Below are positions 1-9,521 of a stretch of 60,133 nucleotides of DNA, piece by piece. The position numbers and the translations under genes were made by a program. Position 1 is the first letter of the stretch, and each line of letters starts with the position of its first letter. Where the stretch lies: positions 1 through 60,133 of the forward strand of contig JANWKE010000011.1 of assembly GCA_025451535.1 (NCBI GenBank), given 5' to 3'. The stretch comes from Verrucomicrobiia bacterium. Lineage in GTDB: Bacteria; Verrucomicrobiota; Verrucomicrobiia; Limisphaerales; UBA11358. Under the pieces are notes generated by a model. That model did not search any database and was not told the origin of the DNA. It saw only the letters and a list, made by a program, of their open reading frames with translations.

Positions 1-1
1 A

Positions 2-1195
2 CAGGGCGACCAATGGAATCGGTACGACCAGCCGATTGTTGCCTACTACAGTGCGTTTTACCGTCTCCCGCTGGGCAACCCGGAACCGATCGAGAACATG
101 GTGGTAAACCATCCGGGTAGTTTTGGTTACAATGAAGCCACGCGTCAATTCAACCTGCCGCCGCCTTCCGGACAACCGGAGCTGACCCTGTACGCCAGCC
201 GCGCCACCATTGACACCGGTTTGGAAAACCTCAGCGGTTCGACCATCTTTGCCGCCCCCAATAACATTTTCACCATAAGCCAGCAGGATGTGCAGCAGGA
301 TATCACGATTAACGAGGCGGCTGGATTCCGCCTGACCAGGCCGCTGCCGGAGGTGGATAATGTCCGTTCCACGCTGTTGGGCGGGCTGGATTTTAAACGA
401 TATTCCCAGGACAGTTACAAAACCAATTCGTTTATCACCACTGAAGTTACGTTCGATCAGAACGGCAATCCCCTTCCACCGCTGATCACGACTGTGCCTT
501 CCCCGATAACGACGCTTTCGACTCTGGACTATCTGCCGTTGCAACTGGAGTACGATGCAAGCATGCCTGACGCTTTTGGACCCGCCACTTTGGGACTGGG
601 GATCAGCGCCAACCTCTGGTATTCCGGCACCTACGCTTCCGCTACCGGCAGCACCAACTTCCCTGCGCTTCACGGTCGGGCGGGTCTTACCAACATTACC
701 GGCTCGGCCCGGTCCACCGGCCATTGGGTGGTTCTTCGGCCCAGCTTCTCGCAGCAGTTTCAAATTTATACCAATTGGATAACAAGCCTGCGCGCGGACG
801 GCCAATGGGCCAGCGAGCCGGTCATCAGCCCCGAACAGTTTGGTGCCGGCGGCGTGAACAGCGTCCGGGGTTACCATGAAGGCGAGGTCTTCGGCGACAC
901 CGGCTGGCATCTTTCCCTCGAACAACAGACGCCGCCGCATATTGTGGGCATGGTTCGCGACAATACTCCGCTGACCGTTCGTGGCTCGATCTATATGGAT
1001 TATGCCCGAGTTTACTTGATCGATCCCGAAGGACGTCAGGGCAGCACCCCACTGTGGGGAACGGGTTTTGGGATGGCCGCCGCGGCCGGGTCGCACTGGC
1101 AGGCGCAATTCCTTTTTTCCTGGCCGCTCGTGAGCGCCGGCAGCACGCCGGCCTATCAACCGTTCTTTAATTTCTCACTGACGGCTCAGTTCTGA
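2..1195 (+). CDS. TpsB/FhaC-ShlB family two-partner secretion transporter (5' end missing)
   Basis: The frame is open from base 2 to the TGA at 1195, so this is the C-terminal 397 residues of a gene that starts before the window. It reads as the 16-strand beta-barrel of an outer-membrane TpsB (Omp85 superfamily) that exports a TpsA partner. The clearest marker is the GGVNSVRGYHEG segment near 850-890, the conserved VRGY/F tip of the L6 loop that folds into the barrel lumen, followed by a G-D-x-G-W strand. The protein ends in an aromatic residue (AQF), as outer-membrane barrels do. POTRA domains would lie upstream and are not visible. The TpsA gene follows directly, which supports the assignment. 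The partner specificity is inferred from adjacency only. Confidence 0.85.
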   Translation, partial: QGDQWNRYDQPIVAYYSAFYRLPLGNPEPIENMVVNHPGSFGYNEATRQFNLPPPSGQPELTLYASRATIDTGLENLSGSTIFAAPNNIFTISQQDVQQDITINEAAGFRLTRPLPEVDNVRSTLLGGLDFKRYSQDSYKTNSFITTEVTFDQNGNPLPPLITTVPSPITTLSTLDYLPLQLEYDASMPDAFGPATLGLGISANLWYSGTYASATGSTNFPALHGRAGLTNITGSARSTGHWVVLRPSFSQQFQIYTNWITSLRADGQWASEPVISPEQFGAGGVNSVRGYHEGEVFGDTGWHLSLEQQTPPHIVGMVRDNTPLTVRGSIYMDYARVYLIDPEGRQGSTPLWGTGFGMAAAAGSHWQAQFLFSWPLVSAGSTPAYQPFFNFSLTAQF

Positions 1196-1196
1196 T

Positions 1197-1214
1197 TTGT
1201 CACCTGAATGTCAC
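1197..1214 (+). promoter_or_regulatory. Pho-box-like direct repeat before tpsA
   Basis: TTGTCAC-CTGA-ATGTCAC: two 7-mers separated by 4 bases, the geometry of the PhoB-binding Pho box (consensus CTGTCAT-N4-CTGTCAC in enterobacteria). It starts one base after the tpsB stop codon. A -10-like TTTATT lies 10 bases downstream (1225-1230), the usual distance in Pho promoters. It is on the same strand as tpsA. Binding by PhoB is inferred. Confidence 0.5.
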
Positions 1215-1274
1215 AAAAAACGAATTTATTCCAACTGTGCCGGTCCTATATTGGCGGATGAAGGACGAGTTGCC

Positions 1275-4200
1275 ATGAGAAGCTTCAACGATTTCCAAAC
1301 CGCGCAGCGGTGTCGCGAACTGGAAAGGGCTTGCGCCGGCGCGGCAACGTCCTGGACTGCGGCAGCCCTCTGCCGCTTTCGATTTCACCGCCACCCCAAA
1401 AGCGCCAGAGGACTGGCGCACTCCAAAACCTGGCGGCAGGTCGGATGGTTCAGGGAAAATATTTTTGCCCGGCTTCAGCACGGGTTGATCGGCATGGGTA
1501 TTTTCCTGCTGGTTTGCGGTGGCAGTATCGATCGCCTCCACGCCAATCCGGTGGGTGGCACGGTGACCCAAGGTGCAGCCACCTTCAATACCTCCGGTTC
1601 GCAATTCAGCATCAATCAAACGTCCCCCAATGCCTTCATCAACTGGACGGGTTTCAACATCGCTCCCGGCGAAACCACGAGCTTCAACCAGCCTTCGTCG
1701 TCTTCGGTGACCTGGAATTATATCAACGACCCCAATGTCTCGAGTATCAACGGGAATCTCAACGCCGATGGCTACGTGATTTTGCAAAACCCCAACGGCA
1801 TCAGTGTGGGTGGCCAGGCTTCCATCACGGCCCATGGCCTGGTCATGACCACGGCTTCCACGCCAGCGCTCAATCTTTCCAGCAGTGGCCCGTGGTCTTT
1901 TAATGCGCCGCCGCCTGCCGCCAAAATCATCAACTACGGCCAGATTAATATTGCCGGCGGCGGTTCGGCCTTTCTCATTGCCAATGACATTGAAAACCAC
2001 GGCACAATTTCAGCGCCGGGAGGCAATATCGGCCTTTACGCCGGTCAAACGGTCCTGGTTTCCACGTCGCCCGACGGTCGCGGATTGAGCGCACAAGTTA
2101 CCTTGCCTCAAGGTTCAGTGGATAATAAAGGCAATTTGACTGCCGATGGCGGCAGCATTGTCGCCCAGGCCCAACTCGTTAATCAAAATGGATTGGTCCA
2201 GGCCAATTCCGCCCAGGACGTCAACGGCACGATCGAGCTGGTAGCGGGTGACACGGTCAATCTGAACGCGAATTCCGTCATCTCGGCGGAGGGAAGCAGT
2301 CAAGTCGCCAGCGCGGGTGGCGTCACCGTACAGGCAGGAAACTCCGTTAATAACAATGGCCAGGTGGTCGCCGATGCCAGCTCAATTCTGATGGAAGCGC
2401 CGGCCGTGAATCAAAACGGAACCCTTCAGGCGAATTCCCTTGTGAATCCCCTCGGGAGCGTCAAGGGCAGCATTGAACTGGCCGCGAGTAGTGCCGTCAA
2501 TCTCGGTGCCAATTCCACCATCTCAGCCAACGGCGATTCGACGGCGGCCGTAACCACGCCCAGTTCCGGCGGCTCGGTGACAATCCAATCAGCCAACAGC
2601 TTTTCCGACCAATCCGGCTCAAGCATCAGTGTCTCGGGCGCGTCACAGGGCGGCAACGGGGGTCAGGTGGCCATTTCGGCACCGCAGATGACGGCCTTCA
2701 ACTCGAGCATCAGTGGTCAAGCCAGCGCGGGATACGCGAACGCCAGTCTTTCCATTGACACAGCGGACATCTCGCTGAATGCCGACGGCAGCCCCGTGGC
2801 GGGCGCGCTTGCGCTCAACGTGAATTCCTTGTCCTCAGGGTTGTCACAAATCAACCTGCAAGCTGCCAACCGTATCGAATTGAGTTCACAATGGATGCTC
2901 GGCAATCCTGCCACCGTGTCGTTGCTGGCTGGCAACACCATCACGGTGGACCTCGGCGCAAAAATTGAGGCGGGTGCCGGAAAAATTGCACTGAACGCAC
3001 CAACGGTAAATCAGTACGGAACTCTCCAGGCCGATTCCATCGGGAACGTCAACGGGGTCGTTGAACTTGACGCAGGTGCGAGCCTGAATTTAGGCGCCAG
3101 TTCCGTCATTTCTGCCAACGGCGATGCGACCGCCACCAGCGCCAGTCCCGGAGGATTTGTAGTTTTAAACGCAGGCATTAATGCATTCAACGACATGTCT
3201 GGTTCAGCGATTTCAGTTTCGGGCACCGCGGGAGGGAAAAACGGCATCATTGAAATCTTTGGCAATGGAGTGACCGCCGGCTCAGTTCAATCGACGATTG
3301 GCAGCTATCTCGCGTATTTAATCAATCCCGGTGACGTTTATCTCTCCTCCAGCTCTACCACCCAGAACACGCAACCTGCTAATACCGATCCTAACACCTC
3401 GAACCCCCAACCGTGGGCCAACTTCGGTGTGAGCGATTTGTCCGCTTTCTCACAGATTGATTTGCAGGCACTGGACAATATTACTCTGAATTCAGCATGG
3501 ACTCTTGGCCCTCAGACCGTTCCGGCCGTCCCCACCGCCATTAGCACCCTTAACTTGTCTGCGGGCAACAACATTACCCTGAACAGCTCTTTTGGTGCCG
3601 GGTACAATTGGAATGTCAACCTGACCGCTGGGACAGCCTTTGTTCCCACGTCAGGCCAGCCAACGCCGAATCCCGGAAATGACGGAATCTATGTGAACAA
3701 CAGTCTTCAAGCCCTGAACCGCGACATCATTCTCGACGCGGCCAACGAAGTCATTGTTGGCAGTGGCGCCATCCGCACTATCAGCGGCGGTAACATTGAC
3801 TTGACGGCACAATATGGAAGCGTCAATACCGGAACGAGCGCTAATGGGTTTAATTACAAAACATCGGCACCGTATTATACTCCCGCCTCGTCTCTCGGCG
3901 GCATCAGCACGGCAGCGGGTGGAAACGTCACCCTCAATGCCGGTGGCGACGTCATCAGCTTTCCCACCACCACGGTGGCGGCGGGCGATCCCGGAACGGG
4001 AGCTTTTGGACCAGAAGCAGGAAACGTAACGATCAACGCCGTGGGCAATGTCTATGGAAACTACGTGGTGATGAACGGCACGGGCACCATCAATGCCGGC
4101 CAAAACATCGGCGCGATCCCTTCTTCCCAGAATCCAATGTTTGACAACGTGGCGTTGAGCCTGGCCAAAGGCAGTTGGAACCTGAATGCGCAGGACAATA

Positions 4201-6686
4201 TCTATTTGCAGGAAGTACGGAATCCCAATGGTGTTTTTGACAATACCAGGTTCGTCTCTGGCAGAGTTACCCCCGGAAACCATCTTTTTGACTACGATCC
4301 GCAAGCTTCGGTTTCGCTCACAGCCGGCAACGGTGTTTATATAACCGGCTATGAACTTCCGCGGCCCAATGACCCTGTCCCCATGCTCTTGCCTCCCATC
4401 GTAATTATTAACGCGGGTCCCGGCGGAGTTGTATTGAACACCCCAGGCGCTTTCTCCGCCAGTCCTCAAAATCAGAACGATTTGGTCACCTTGTCGGACT
4501 ATGACATCACGTTGTTTCCTTCGGCCTACCAGAACCTTCAAATCACCACCACCGGTGGAGGTGGGTTTAACAGCGACAACGCCAATGGCTCCCCAACCAC
4601 TTTGCTGATGTCCGATAGCGGCCAAACACACTGGTTTGCCTCCAATTCCAGCACCCAGCCATTCAGTGAAACGGACCACGCCGGCGGCGAACCGGCCGAG
4701 ATAAACAACCCCGACCCGGTTGTCCTTAACATATCCGGCAACATCGAAAACCTCACCCTGCAGGTTTCCAAGTTTGCCCACATCAACGCGGGCGGCGACA
4801 TGATTGGATGTTCTTTTTTCGGCGAGAACCTGCTGCCCGGCCAAACCACTTCAATCACCGTGGGCGGCCAGATTTTCAATTCGGGCTCGTTTAATTTTGT
4901 CACCTTGGACACAGCGTTTCCGGGTCTGCCAGCGGCGGATTTTCAACCGGCGGGCGCGCTTCCTTCGGGTGTTTCGTTGGGCACCTGGTATTTGCCATTG
5001 GGAGCGGCTATTGACACGTCCAAACTGCCAACCCAATCGCTCATAGGTGTCAGCCAGGCGCAGTTGGCGGCAGATATTAACAACGCGCGTATGTTTACCG
5101 ACATTAGTCTTATCGGCGGAAACCTCGTTTATGATCCGAATACAAAAACGCTGACCGCCATTGGCCCGGTGGAGTCAGACTTTCTGACCGCCTTGCAAAC
5201 TCCGACTCTTACGGTGGTCCGTTACGGTCCAAATGGCCTGCCTTTGCTGGACCTGAACCAAACGCTTTCCAACGGCCAGCCGAATCCCGACTACGGTCAC
5301 CTCTTGACGGATACCATCGCTTGGACACCAGCCAACAGCGCCAATTACGCCGACATCCAAAACCTCAACACCGAAAGTCTGGGGGCAACTCCGTTGACGA
5401 GCAACAACGGCGGTTACATCGTTGGTGGCACGGGCACGTTTGATGTTACCGCCAATTCCATCGCCCTCGGCAATTCCGACGGAATTCTCTCCGTCGGCAG
5501 TGGTTCCGTCCTGGGCAGGGATTATTCCTTCCTGGCTCCTTACATCACCTCCGGCGCCAACATTAATGTTACGGCCGCTTATTTGGAGATGCCCAGCTCC
5601 GTTATCGCGGCTCTCGGCGGCGGCAACGTCAATGTGGCCAGCGCCGGCGAGATTCCGAACAGTCCCTTGAACAGTCACGGGGTCGGCGTTTCGATGGATT
5701 TGGGTTCCCAGGAATTGGCACCCTTCATATCCCAGGTCATGCAGCATAACGGGGGAATCGCGCTGGGCATCTACACCACGGGCGGTGGCGATGTGAATGT
5801 GACCGGCCTTGGCACCATCAACGTTGACAGTTCCCGGATTGCCACCTTCAACGGTGGAGACGTCTTTGTCGAATCTTACACCGGCGATGTGGATGCGGGC
5901 AGCGGCGGCTCCACCTTTCTAATCCCGATCACTGTTTTTTCCCCGGATGGCACGACCGTTGGTGGACAGGTCTATGCCAATGGGATTGTGGCGGAAACTC
6001 TGAGAAATCCCTCCGCCGTTCCCGGCGGTGCAACGACCCCGGGTGACATTACGGTATGGACTCCCCAGGGAGACATTATCGCCAATCAGGGCGGCATCAA
6101 GCAGGAGGCACTCAACGGAACCGCCCCGCTCAGTCCCGTGGTCACGCTTACGGCCGGCACGCCACTTGTGCCGGGTGATTATCTTAACCTGGCTGGGCCG
6201 CCGATTTTTGTCGGCAACATTTCATTGGGGACCGTCGGCGTGATTGGTGAGACAGTGATTGCCCAGGCCACTGGCACGATAACCGGCCTGGCGGTTTCCA
6301 AGCATAACGCCGATATTACCAGCCAAACTGTCGGCAGCCTGACGGTGCTGGCCGGGGGAACGGCCAATGTTTCTGCCCAAAGCTCCGGTAGCGGCAGCGG
6401 CATCACCATCATCGGCGGCGCGGGTGTGAACGCCAGCGGCATCGGGGCCGGCGCCACGCTGCTGGGCCAGAACGTTTCCGTTAATGGCGGCGCCGCTACT
6501 TCCACAATGGGAACTACAGCTACGGCCACCGCGGCCAGCCAAAGCGCCGCCGGGCAGGCCAGCAGCGATACCCAGCAACAGGTCGCCAGCAATGACAACG
6601 GCAACGATGACGAAAAGAAAAAGAAGAAGGCGGGATTGGCTCGCAGCGTCGGACGGGTCACGGTCATCCTGCCAAAGTCGAGTTGA
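1275..6686 (+). CDS. TpsA family exoprotein with filamentous-haemagglutinin N-terminal domain
   Basis: Large secreted beta-helical adhesin-like protein of 1,803 residues, the expected cargo of the TpsB encoded just upstream. I chose ATG 1275, preceded by AAGGA at 1261-1265; the frame is open upstream to a TTG at 1197 that overlaps a regulatory site. The presequence is about 90 residues: a basic, aromatic-rich stretch, then a hydrophobic core (GMGIFLLVCGG) and a cleavage-like HAN-P, reminiscent of the extended signal peptides of TPS proteins. The TPS secretion domain follows, with the hallmark NPNGI motif (VILQNPNGISVGG). The body consists of loosely repeating, Ser/Asn/Gly-rich segments (repeated units such as VNQNGTLQANS and NLGANSTISANGD), typical of beta-helix rungs. 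The C-terminus is unusual: a Gln/Ser stretch, then five lysines and a short basic tail. No known enzymatic domain was recognised. Confidence 0.85.
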   Translation: MRSFNDFQTAQRCRELERACAGAATSWTAAALCRFRFHRHPKSARGLAHSKTWRQVGWFRENIFARLQHGLIGMGIFLLVCGGSIDRLHANPVGGTVTQGAATFNTSGSQFSINQTSPNAFINWTGFNIAPGETTSFNQPSSSSVTWNYINDPNVSSINGNLNADGYVILQNPNGISVGGQASITAHGLVMTTASTPALNLSSSGPWSFNAPPPAAKIINYGQINIAGGGSAFLIANDIENHGTISAPGGNIGLYAGQTVLVSTSPDGRGLSAQVTLPQGSVDNKGNLTADGGSIVAQAQLVNQNGLVQANSAQDVNGTIELVAGDTVNLNANSVISAEGSSQVASAGGVTVQAGNSVNNNGQVVADASSILMEAPAVNQNGTLQANSLVNPLGSVKGSIELAASSAVNLGANSTISANGDSTAAVTTPSSGGSVTIQSANSFSDQSGSSISVSGASQGGNGGQVAISAPQMTAFNSSISGQASAGYANASLSIDTADISLNADGSPVAGALALNVNSLSSGLSQINLQAANRIELSSQWMLGNPATVSLLAGNTITVDLGAKIEAGAGKIALNAPTVNQYGTLQADSIGNVNGVVELDAGASLNLGASSVISANGDATATSASPGGFVVLNAGINAFNDMSGSAISVSGTAGGKNGIIEIFGNGVTAGSVQSTIGSYLAYLINPGDVYLSSSSTTQNTQPANTDPNTSNPQPWANFGVSDLSAFSQIDLQALDNITLNSAWTLGPQTVPAVPTAISTLNLSAGNNITLNSSFGAGYNWNVNLTAGTAFVPTSGQPTPNPGNDGIYVNNSLQALNRDIILDAANEVIVGSGAIRTISGGNIDLTAQYGSVNTGTSANGFNYKTSAPYYTPASSLGGISTAAGGNVTLNAGGDVISFPTTTVAAGDPGTGAFGPEAGNVTINAVGNVYGNYVVMNGTGTINAGQNIGAIPSSQNPMFDNVALSLAKGSWNLNAQDNIYLQEVRNPNGVFDNTRFVSGRVTPGNHLFDYDPQASVSLTAGNGVYITGYELPRPNDPVPMLLPPIVIINAGPGGVVLNTPGAFSASPQNQNDLVTLSDYDITLFPSAYQNLQITTTGGGGFNSDNANGSPTTLLMSDSGQTHWFASNSSTQPFSETDHAGGEPAEINNPDPVVLNISGNIENLTLQVSKFAHINAGGDMIGCSFFGENLLPGQTTSITVGGQIFNSGSFNFVTLDTAFPGLPAADFQPAGALPSGVSLGTWYLPLGAAIDTSKLPTQSLIGVSQAQLAADINNARMFTDISLIGGNLVYDPNTKTLTAIGPVESDFLTALQTPTLTVVRYGPNGLPLLDLNQTLSNGQPNPDYGHLLTDTIAWTPANSANYADIQNLNTESLGATPLTSNNGGYIVGGTGTFDVTANSIALGNSDGILSVGSGSVLGRDYSFLAPYITSGANINVTAAYLEMPSSVIAALGGGNVNVASAGEIPNSPLNSHGVGVSMDLGSQELAPFISQVMQHNGGIALGIYTTGGGDVNVTGLGTINVDSSRIATFNGGDVFVESYTGDVDAGSGGSTFLIPITVFSPDGTTVGGQVYANGIVAETLRNPSAVPGGATTPGDITVWTPQGDIIANQGGIKQEALNGTAPLSPVVTLTAGTPLVPGDYLNLAGPPIFVGNISLGTVGVIGETVIAQATGTITGLAVSKHNADITSQTVGSLTVLAGGTANVSAQSSGSGSGITIIGGAGVNASGIGAGATLLGQNVSVNGGAATSTMGTTATATAASQSAAGQASSDTQQQVASNDNGNDDEKKKKKAGLARSVGRVTVILPKSS

Positions 6687-6722
6687 GTTTCAAATCCATC
6701 CTCAAACAAAACACATTGCCCC

Positions 6723-7166
6723 ATGAAACAGCGAGTTCTGTTCGTCTGCATCCACAACAGCGCCCGCAGCCAGATGGCCGAGGCGTTCCTGAATCAAATT
6801 TGCGGCGAGGCATTTGAAGCCCATAGCGCGGGGCTGGAACCCGGCAAGCTGAATCCCATGGTCGTCGAGGTCATGCGGGAAATCGGCAGTGACATTTCCC
6901 ATAAGCAGACGCAGGCGGTGTTCGATGTGTTTAAGTCTGGCAGAATGTTTGCGTATGTCATCACCGTTTGCGATGAAGCGAGCGCCGAACGCTGTCCGAT
7001 TTTTCCCGGTATCACACAGCGGTTACACTGGAGTTTTCCCGACCCGTCCGCCATTCAGGGGACGCGCGAAGATAAGCTCGCCAAGGCCCGTGAGGTGCGT
7101 GACCTGATCAAGGCAAAAATTGAAGATTGGTGCGACGAAATGTGTATTTCTAGAAACGACTGTTGA
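6723..7166 (+). CDS. arsC: Arsenate reductase, thioredoxin-coupled LMW-phosphatase type
   Basis: Cytoplasmic enzyme that reduces arsenate to arsenite. The 147-residue protein has the phosphatase P-loop C-x5-R at Cys9-Arg15 (CIHNSAR), two further cysteines at 83 and 91 (CDEASAERC) and the late DP motif at 107-108. This three-cysteine relay matches the Staphylococcus pI258-type ArsC family that is recycled by thioredoxin. It sits 36 bases after tpsA, and no arsB/acr3 or arsR gene is adjacent. A degraded copy of its C-terminal part lies about 1.2 kb downstream on the opposite strand. An alternative is a plain low-molecular-weight tyrosine phosphatase, but the extra cysteines argue for ArsC. Confidence 0.85.
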   Translation: MKQRVLFVCIHNSARSQMAEAFLNQICGEAFEAHSAGLEPGKLNPMVVEVMREIGSDISHKQTQAVFDVFKSGRMFAYVITVCDEASAERCPIFPGITQRLHWSFPDPSAIQGTREDKLAKAREVRDLIKAKIEDWCDEMCISRNDC

Positions 7167-7235
7167 ATAAATAAAGCCCTGTCAACTATTCAAGATGTTT
7201 TAAAGACGCCCGGGTTTGCTGGGGATTTTTGCACC

Positions 7236-8195
7236 ATGAAAAAAAACGTTGGAATTCTTTGCAGTTTTGCGGTCAGCCTGGGTCTGACTGGCCTTTTAGT
7301 TCTGGGAACATCCGGACAGGCGTCTGAAGAATTTACTTTGGCTTCAGCCCGCGAGGCAGCCGCCAAAGGCGATCCCAGGGCGGAATATTATCTTGCGCGA
7401 CAATACGATGCGGGGCAGGACGTTCCTCAAGATTATGCCAAAGCGGCGGAATACTTCCGCAAATCTGCCGGGCAAGGATACGCCCCTGCCCAGACTGCTC
7501 TCGGTTCTTGCTACGCGCACGGCCTGGGTGTTCCGCAGGACTATTCGGAAGCACTCAAATGGTATCGTCAAGCAGCCGCCCACGGGGATTCGCTGGCTCA
7601 ATACTGCCTGGGTTATGCCTACGCTTATGGCAAAGGCGTACCAACGAACTTTGATGCCGCTTTCCTATGGTGGCAAAAATCCGCCGAGCAGGGCCAGGTC
7701 TATGCGCAAAATGCGCTGGGCCAGTTTTATCTCCATGGCGAATCTCCCGGCGACACCAATCACATCAATTACCCCGAAGCCACTAAGTGGCTTCGCCGGG
7801 CCGCAGAACAGGATTATACGCCAGCCATGAGCACCTTGGGATCTATCTATCAATATGGCATCGGGACGGGCCACGATTGGACACAGGCTCTCCAATGGAA
7901 CCGCCGGGCGGCGGAAAAAGGAGATGCCGCCGCCCAGGACAACCTGGGCCAGATGTATGAGAATGGGAACGCGGGGCTTCCGCATGACCTGGTGCAGGCT
8001 TACAAATGGTTTTGGCTGAGCGAACAGCAGAGAGACCCGGGAGGACGGCATGATGCCATGGAAATTGAGTTAAGTCACGCGCTTACGCCCGAACAAATTG
8101 CCGAAGCAAAACGAATGGCGGCCAAATTTCAGGCCCATATGCATACGGGCAGCCTTTCTTCTACCAAGGAAGCTCCAACCAAAAGCAGCGACTGA
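7236..8195 (+). CDS. Secreted Sel1-like repeat (SLR) protein
   Basis: 319 residues starting with a signal peptide (basic MKKN, hydrophobic core, cleavage near GQASEE). The rest is a run of about six Sel1-type helical repeats (pattern AxxxLGxxYxxGxGVPxDYxxAxxWYxxAAxxG), so it should form a solenoid used for protein-protein contacts, probably in the periplasm. The last repeat diverges (AYKWFWLSEQQ) and is followed by a helical, charged tail. There is no catalytic motif. It is separated from arsC by 69 bases and stands alone; downstream is a non-coding region. Function beyond scaffold is unknown. Confidence 0.8.
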   Translation: MKKNVGILCSFAVSLGLTGLLVLGTSGQASEEFTLASAREAAAKGDPRAEYYLARQYDAGQDVPQDYAKAAEYFRKSAGQGYAPAQTALGSCYAHGLGVPQDYSEALKWYRQAAAHGDSLAQYCLGYAYAYGKGVPTNFDAAFLWWQKSAEQGQVYAQNALGQFYLHGESPGDTNHINYPEATKWLRRAAEQDYTPAMSTLGSIYQYGIGTGHDWTQALQWNRRAAEKGDAAAQDNLGQMYENGNAGLPHDLVQAYKWFWLSEQQRDPGGRHDAMEIELSHALTPEQIAEAKRMAAKFQAHMHTGSLSSTKEAPTKSSD

Positions 8196-8283
8196 TGGTG
8201 AACGTCGGCGCCATGCGAATCAAGGGAAACGGCAGGGGTGAATTCAACTTGAATAGCAGGATCAAGCCGCGCCGAACAGCGTT

Positions 8284-8415
8284 TCAAGACATGACATGCT
8301 GGTAAATTTCGGAACACCACCATTGGACTTTAGCCTTGATGAGGACACGGACTTCACAAATCCGGGCGAGCTTTTCCGTATGTGTCCCTTGAAAACTTGA
8401 AGGGTCAGGATGAGA
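8284..8415 (-). pseudogene. Relic of a second arsC (C-terminal third only)
   Basis: The minus strand encodes PDPSSFQGTHTEKLARI and then EVRVLIKAKVQWWCSEI before a stop. This lines up with the end of the intact ArsC ([17 protein letters not shown] ... [17 protein letters not shown]). The P-loop and redox cysteines are absent upstream, where the frame shows no ArsC similarity. It is therefore a truncated remnant, not a functional gene. Orientation is opposite to the intact arsC, and the two differ enough that a very recent duplication is unlikely. Confidence 0.7.
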
Positions 8416-8680
8416 GCGAGCGCCTCTCGGGCCGTAACCTGGTGAAGGCTGACCCTTGCGAGCCGTAATATAATTTCTGGTGAGGTGCGGAAAATCATCA
8501 CCGCGCCGGTCCTTTTCCAATTTGTCACCGTCTTGTTGCCGAACCGTCTTTGACGGGAGTTTGCGGATGTGATTTGCTGGCATGGTTCGATTCGCATAAG
8601 GCCATGCTTCATCACGCCTGATCGGCGCTGGGGTTCAGCAAGCTTCACCAACCGGCGCCGTCTTCATTTCGAGCGGAGAT

Positions 8681-8719
8681 AGAAAAAAGCCAGCGAACGT
8701 TCACAGGCCGCTCGCTGGC
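8681..8719 (-). terminator. Rho-independent terminator-like hairpin
   Basis: Arms GCCAGCGA (8689-8696) and TCGCTGGC (8712-8719) pair over 8 bp. On the minus strand they are followed by a run of six T (8682-8688 region). No clear gene precedes it, so it may be a relic. Confidence 0.5.
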
Positions 8720-8971
8720 GGTACTTCAAAGAGCTGGCTAACGGGTAGATCACCGGATTTAACCCTCCAAACGCCCCTGCGCCAAACGCAGTGCGCGGAC
8801 TGAAACCCAGCACTCTTCGTCAGCTCTCGCGCCGGATAAATAGCAAAATGCCCGGCGGATTTCAAGAAATTTAGACGGGTTAATTCTGCAGCGGTTGAAA
8901 ACTGAAATCCAGGGTCATTGCCCGGTTTTGGATGGACTTTGGAGAGAATTTTTGCTCTAATAAAATGCAAT

Positions 8972-9205
8972 GTGAATACGTCCCTCGTGAAATCGGCGCC
9001 GCAAGGAGATTTCGTGGAAGTCAGCGTTCTGATGAAGGGCTGGGAAACCAAATTTCAAACATTGGTCAGCCAGAGACAGCCGATCAAGTAGGACATGTAC
9101 CCGATGCCGGGCATTCCGTCGGAATTCAGGAACCGGCTCAGCCAGCAGGGATATCAGGACCTGATAGTGGTGCTGTTCGATGTACTCAGGATATCGAGGC
9201 GCTGA
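8972..9205 (+). pseudogene. Possible interrupted coding remnant
   Basis: From GTG 8972 the frame gives a plausible, amphipathic protein start (VKSAPQGDFVEVSVLMKGWE...), is interrupted by TAG at 9089-9091, and continues in the same frame (DMYPMPGIPSEFRNRLSQQG...) to TGA at 9203-9205. The composition looks coding on both sides of the stop. I do not recognise the family. It could equally be chance in a GC-rich gap. Confidence 0.3.
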
Positions 9206-9225
9206 GGTGAATTGACGCTGGCTCG

Positions 9226-9254
9226 CTCCGCGCCTTTGCGCCTCTGCGGTTAAA
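9226..9254. repeat. Dispersed intergenic repeat (CGCAGAGGCGC type)
   Basis: The minus strand reads AACCGCAGAGGCGCAAAGGC and onward. Related sequence occurs at 54180-54230 (AACCGCAGAGACGCGGAGAA) and at 55434-55450. All three are in gaps next to gene ends. Confidence 0.55.
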
Positions 9255-9521
9255 ATCCCCCGCAGCCGTAACTTAGAACCATCCCGGCCACCAACACGGG
9301 AAACTTCCACCAAGCCATTGGACAACCAGTCGGTAGCGCGGCCTGCCGTGTGAGGCGACCTGTCCGTCGTAGCTTTGGCGAACCCGGTTGTCTTTCACGG
9401 AGAAACACAATGCTTTGAAAACGACCCAAGATGTTTTTGCAGCGAGACCGGTTTCTTTTTAATCATCATGAAGCTTTGTTCATCCTGAGCCAGGCGTTCT
9501 TGTCCCAAAATAGACAGACAG

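Larger units (their letters stand above)
8196..9521. other. Decayed, gene-poor interval of about 1.3 kb
   Basis: No intact gene was recognised here. It holds an arsC C-terminal relic (minus strand), a terminator-like hairpin near 8,700, a short coding-like stretch interrupted by a stop (8972-9205) and a copy of an intergenic repeat at 9226-9254. A minus-strand open frame at 8701-9051 ends inside the hairpin and has no recognisable domain; I do not call it a gene. Confidence 0.6.

Noticed and set aside
8522-8539. TTGTCAC-CGTC-TTGTTGC as another Pho box
   Set aside because: Spacing fits, but it is not before any gene and the second half is weak; treated as chance.
8701-9051. Minus-strand open frame ending inside the hairpin at 8,700
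   Set aside because: No domain and Cys/Trp/Arg-rich chance-like composition; its stop lies within the terminator stem. Could be part of a repeat element, but nothing here proves it.
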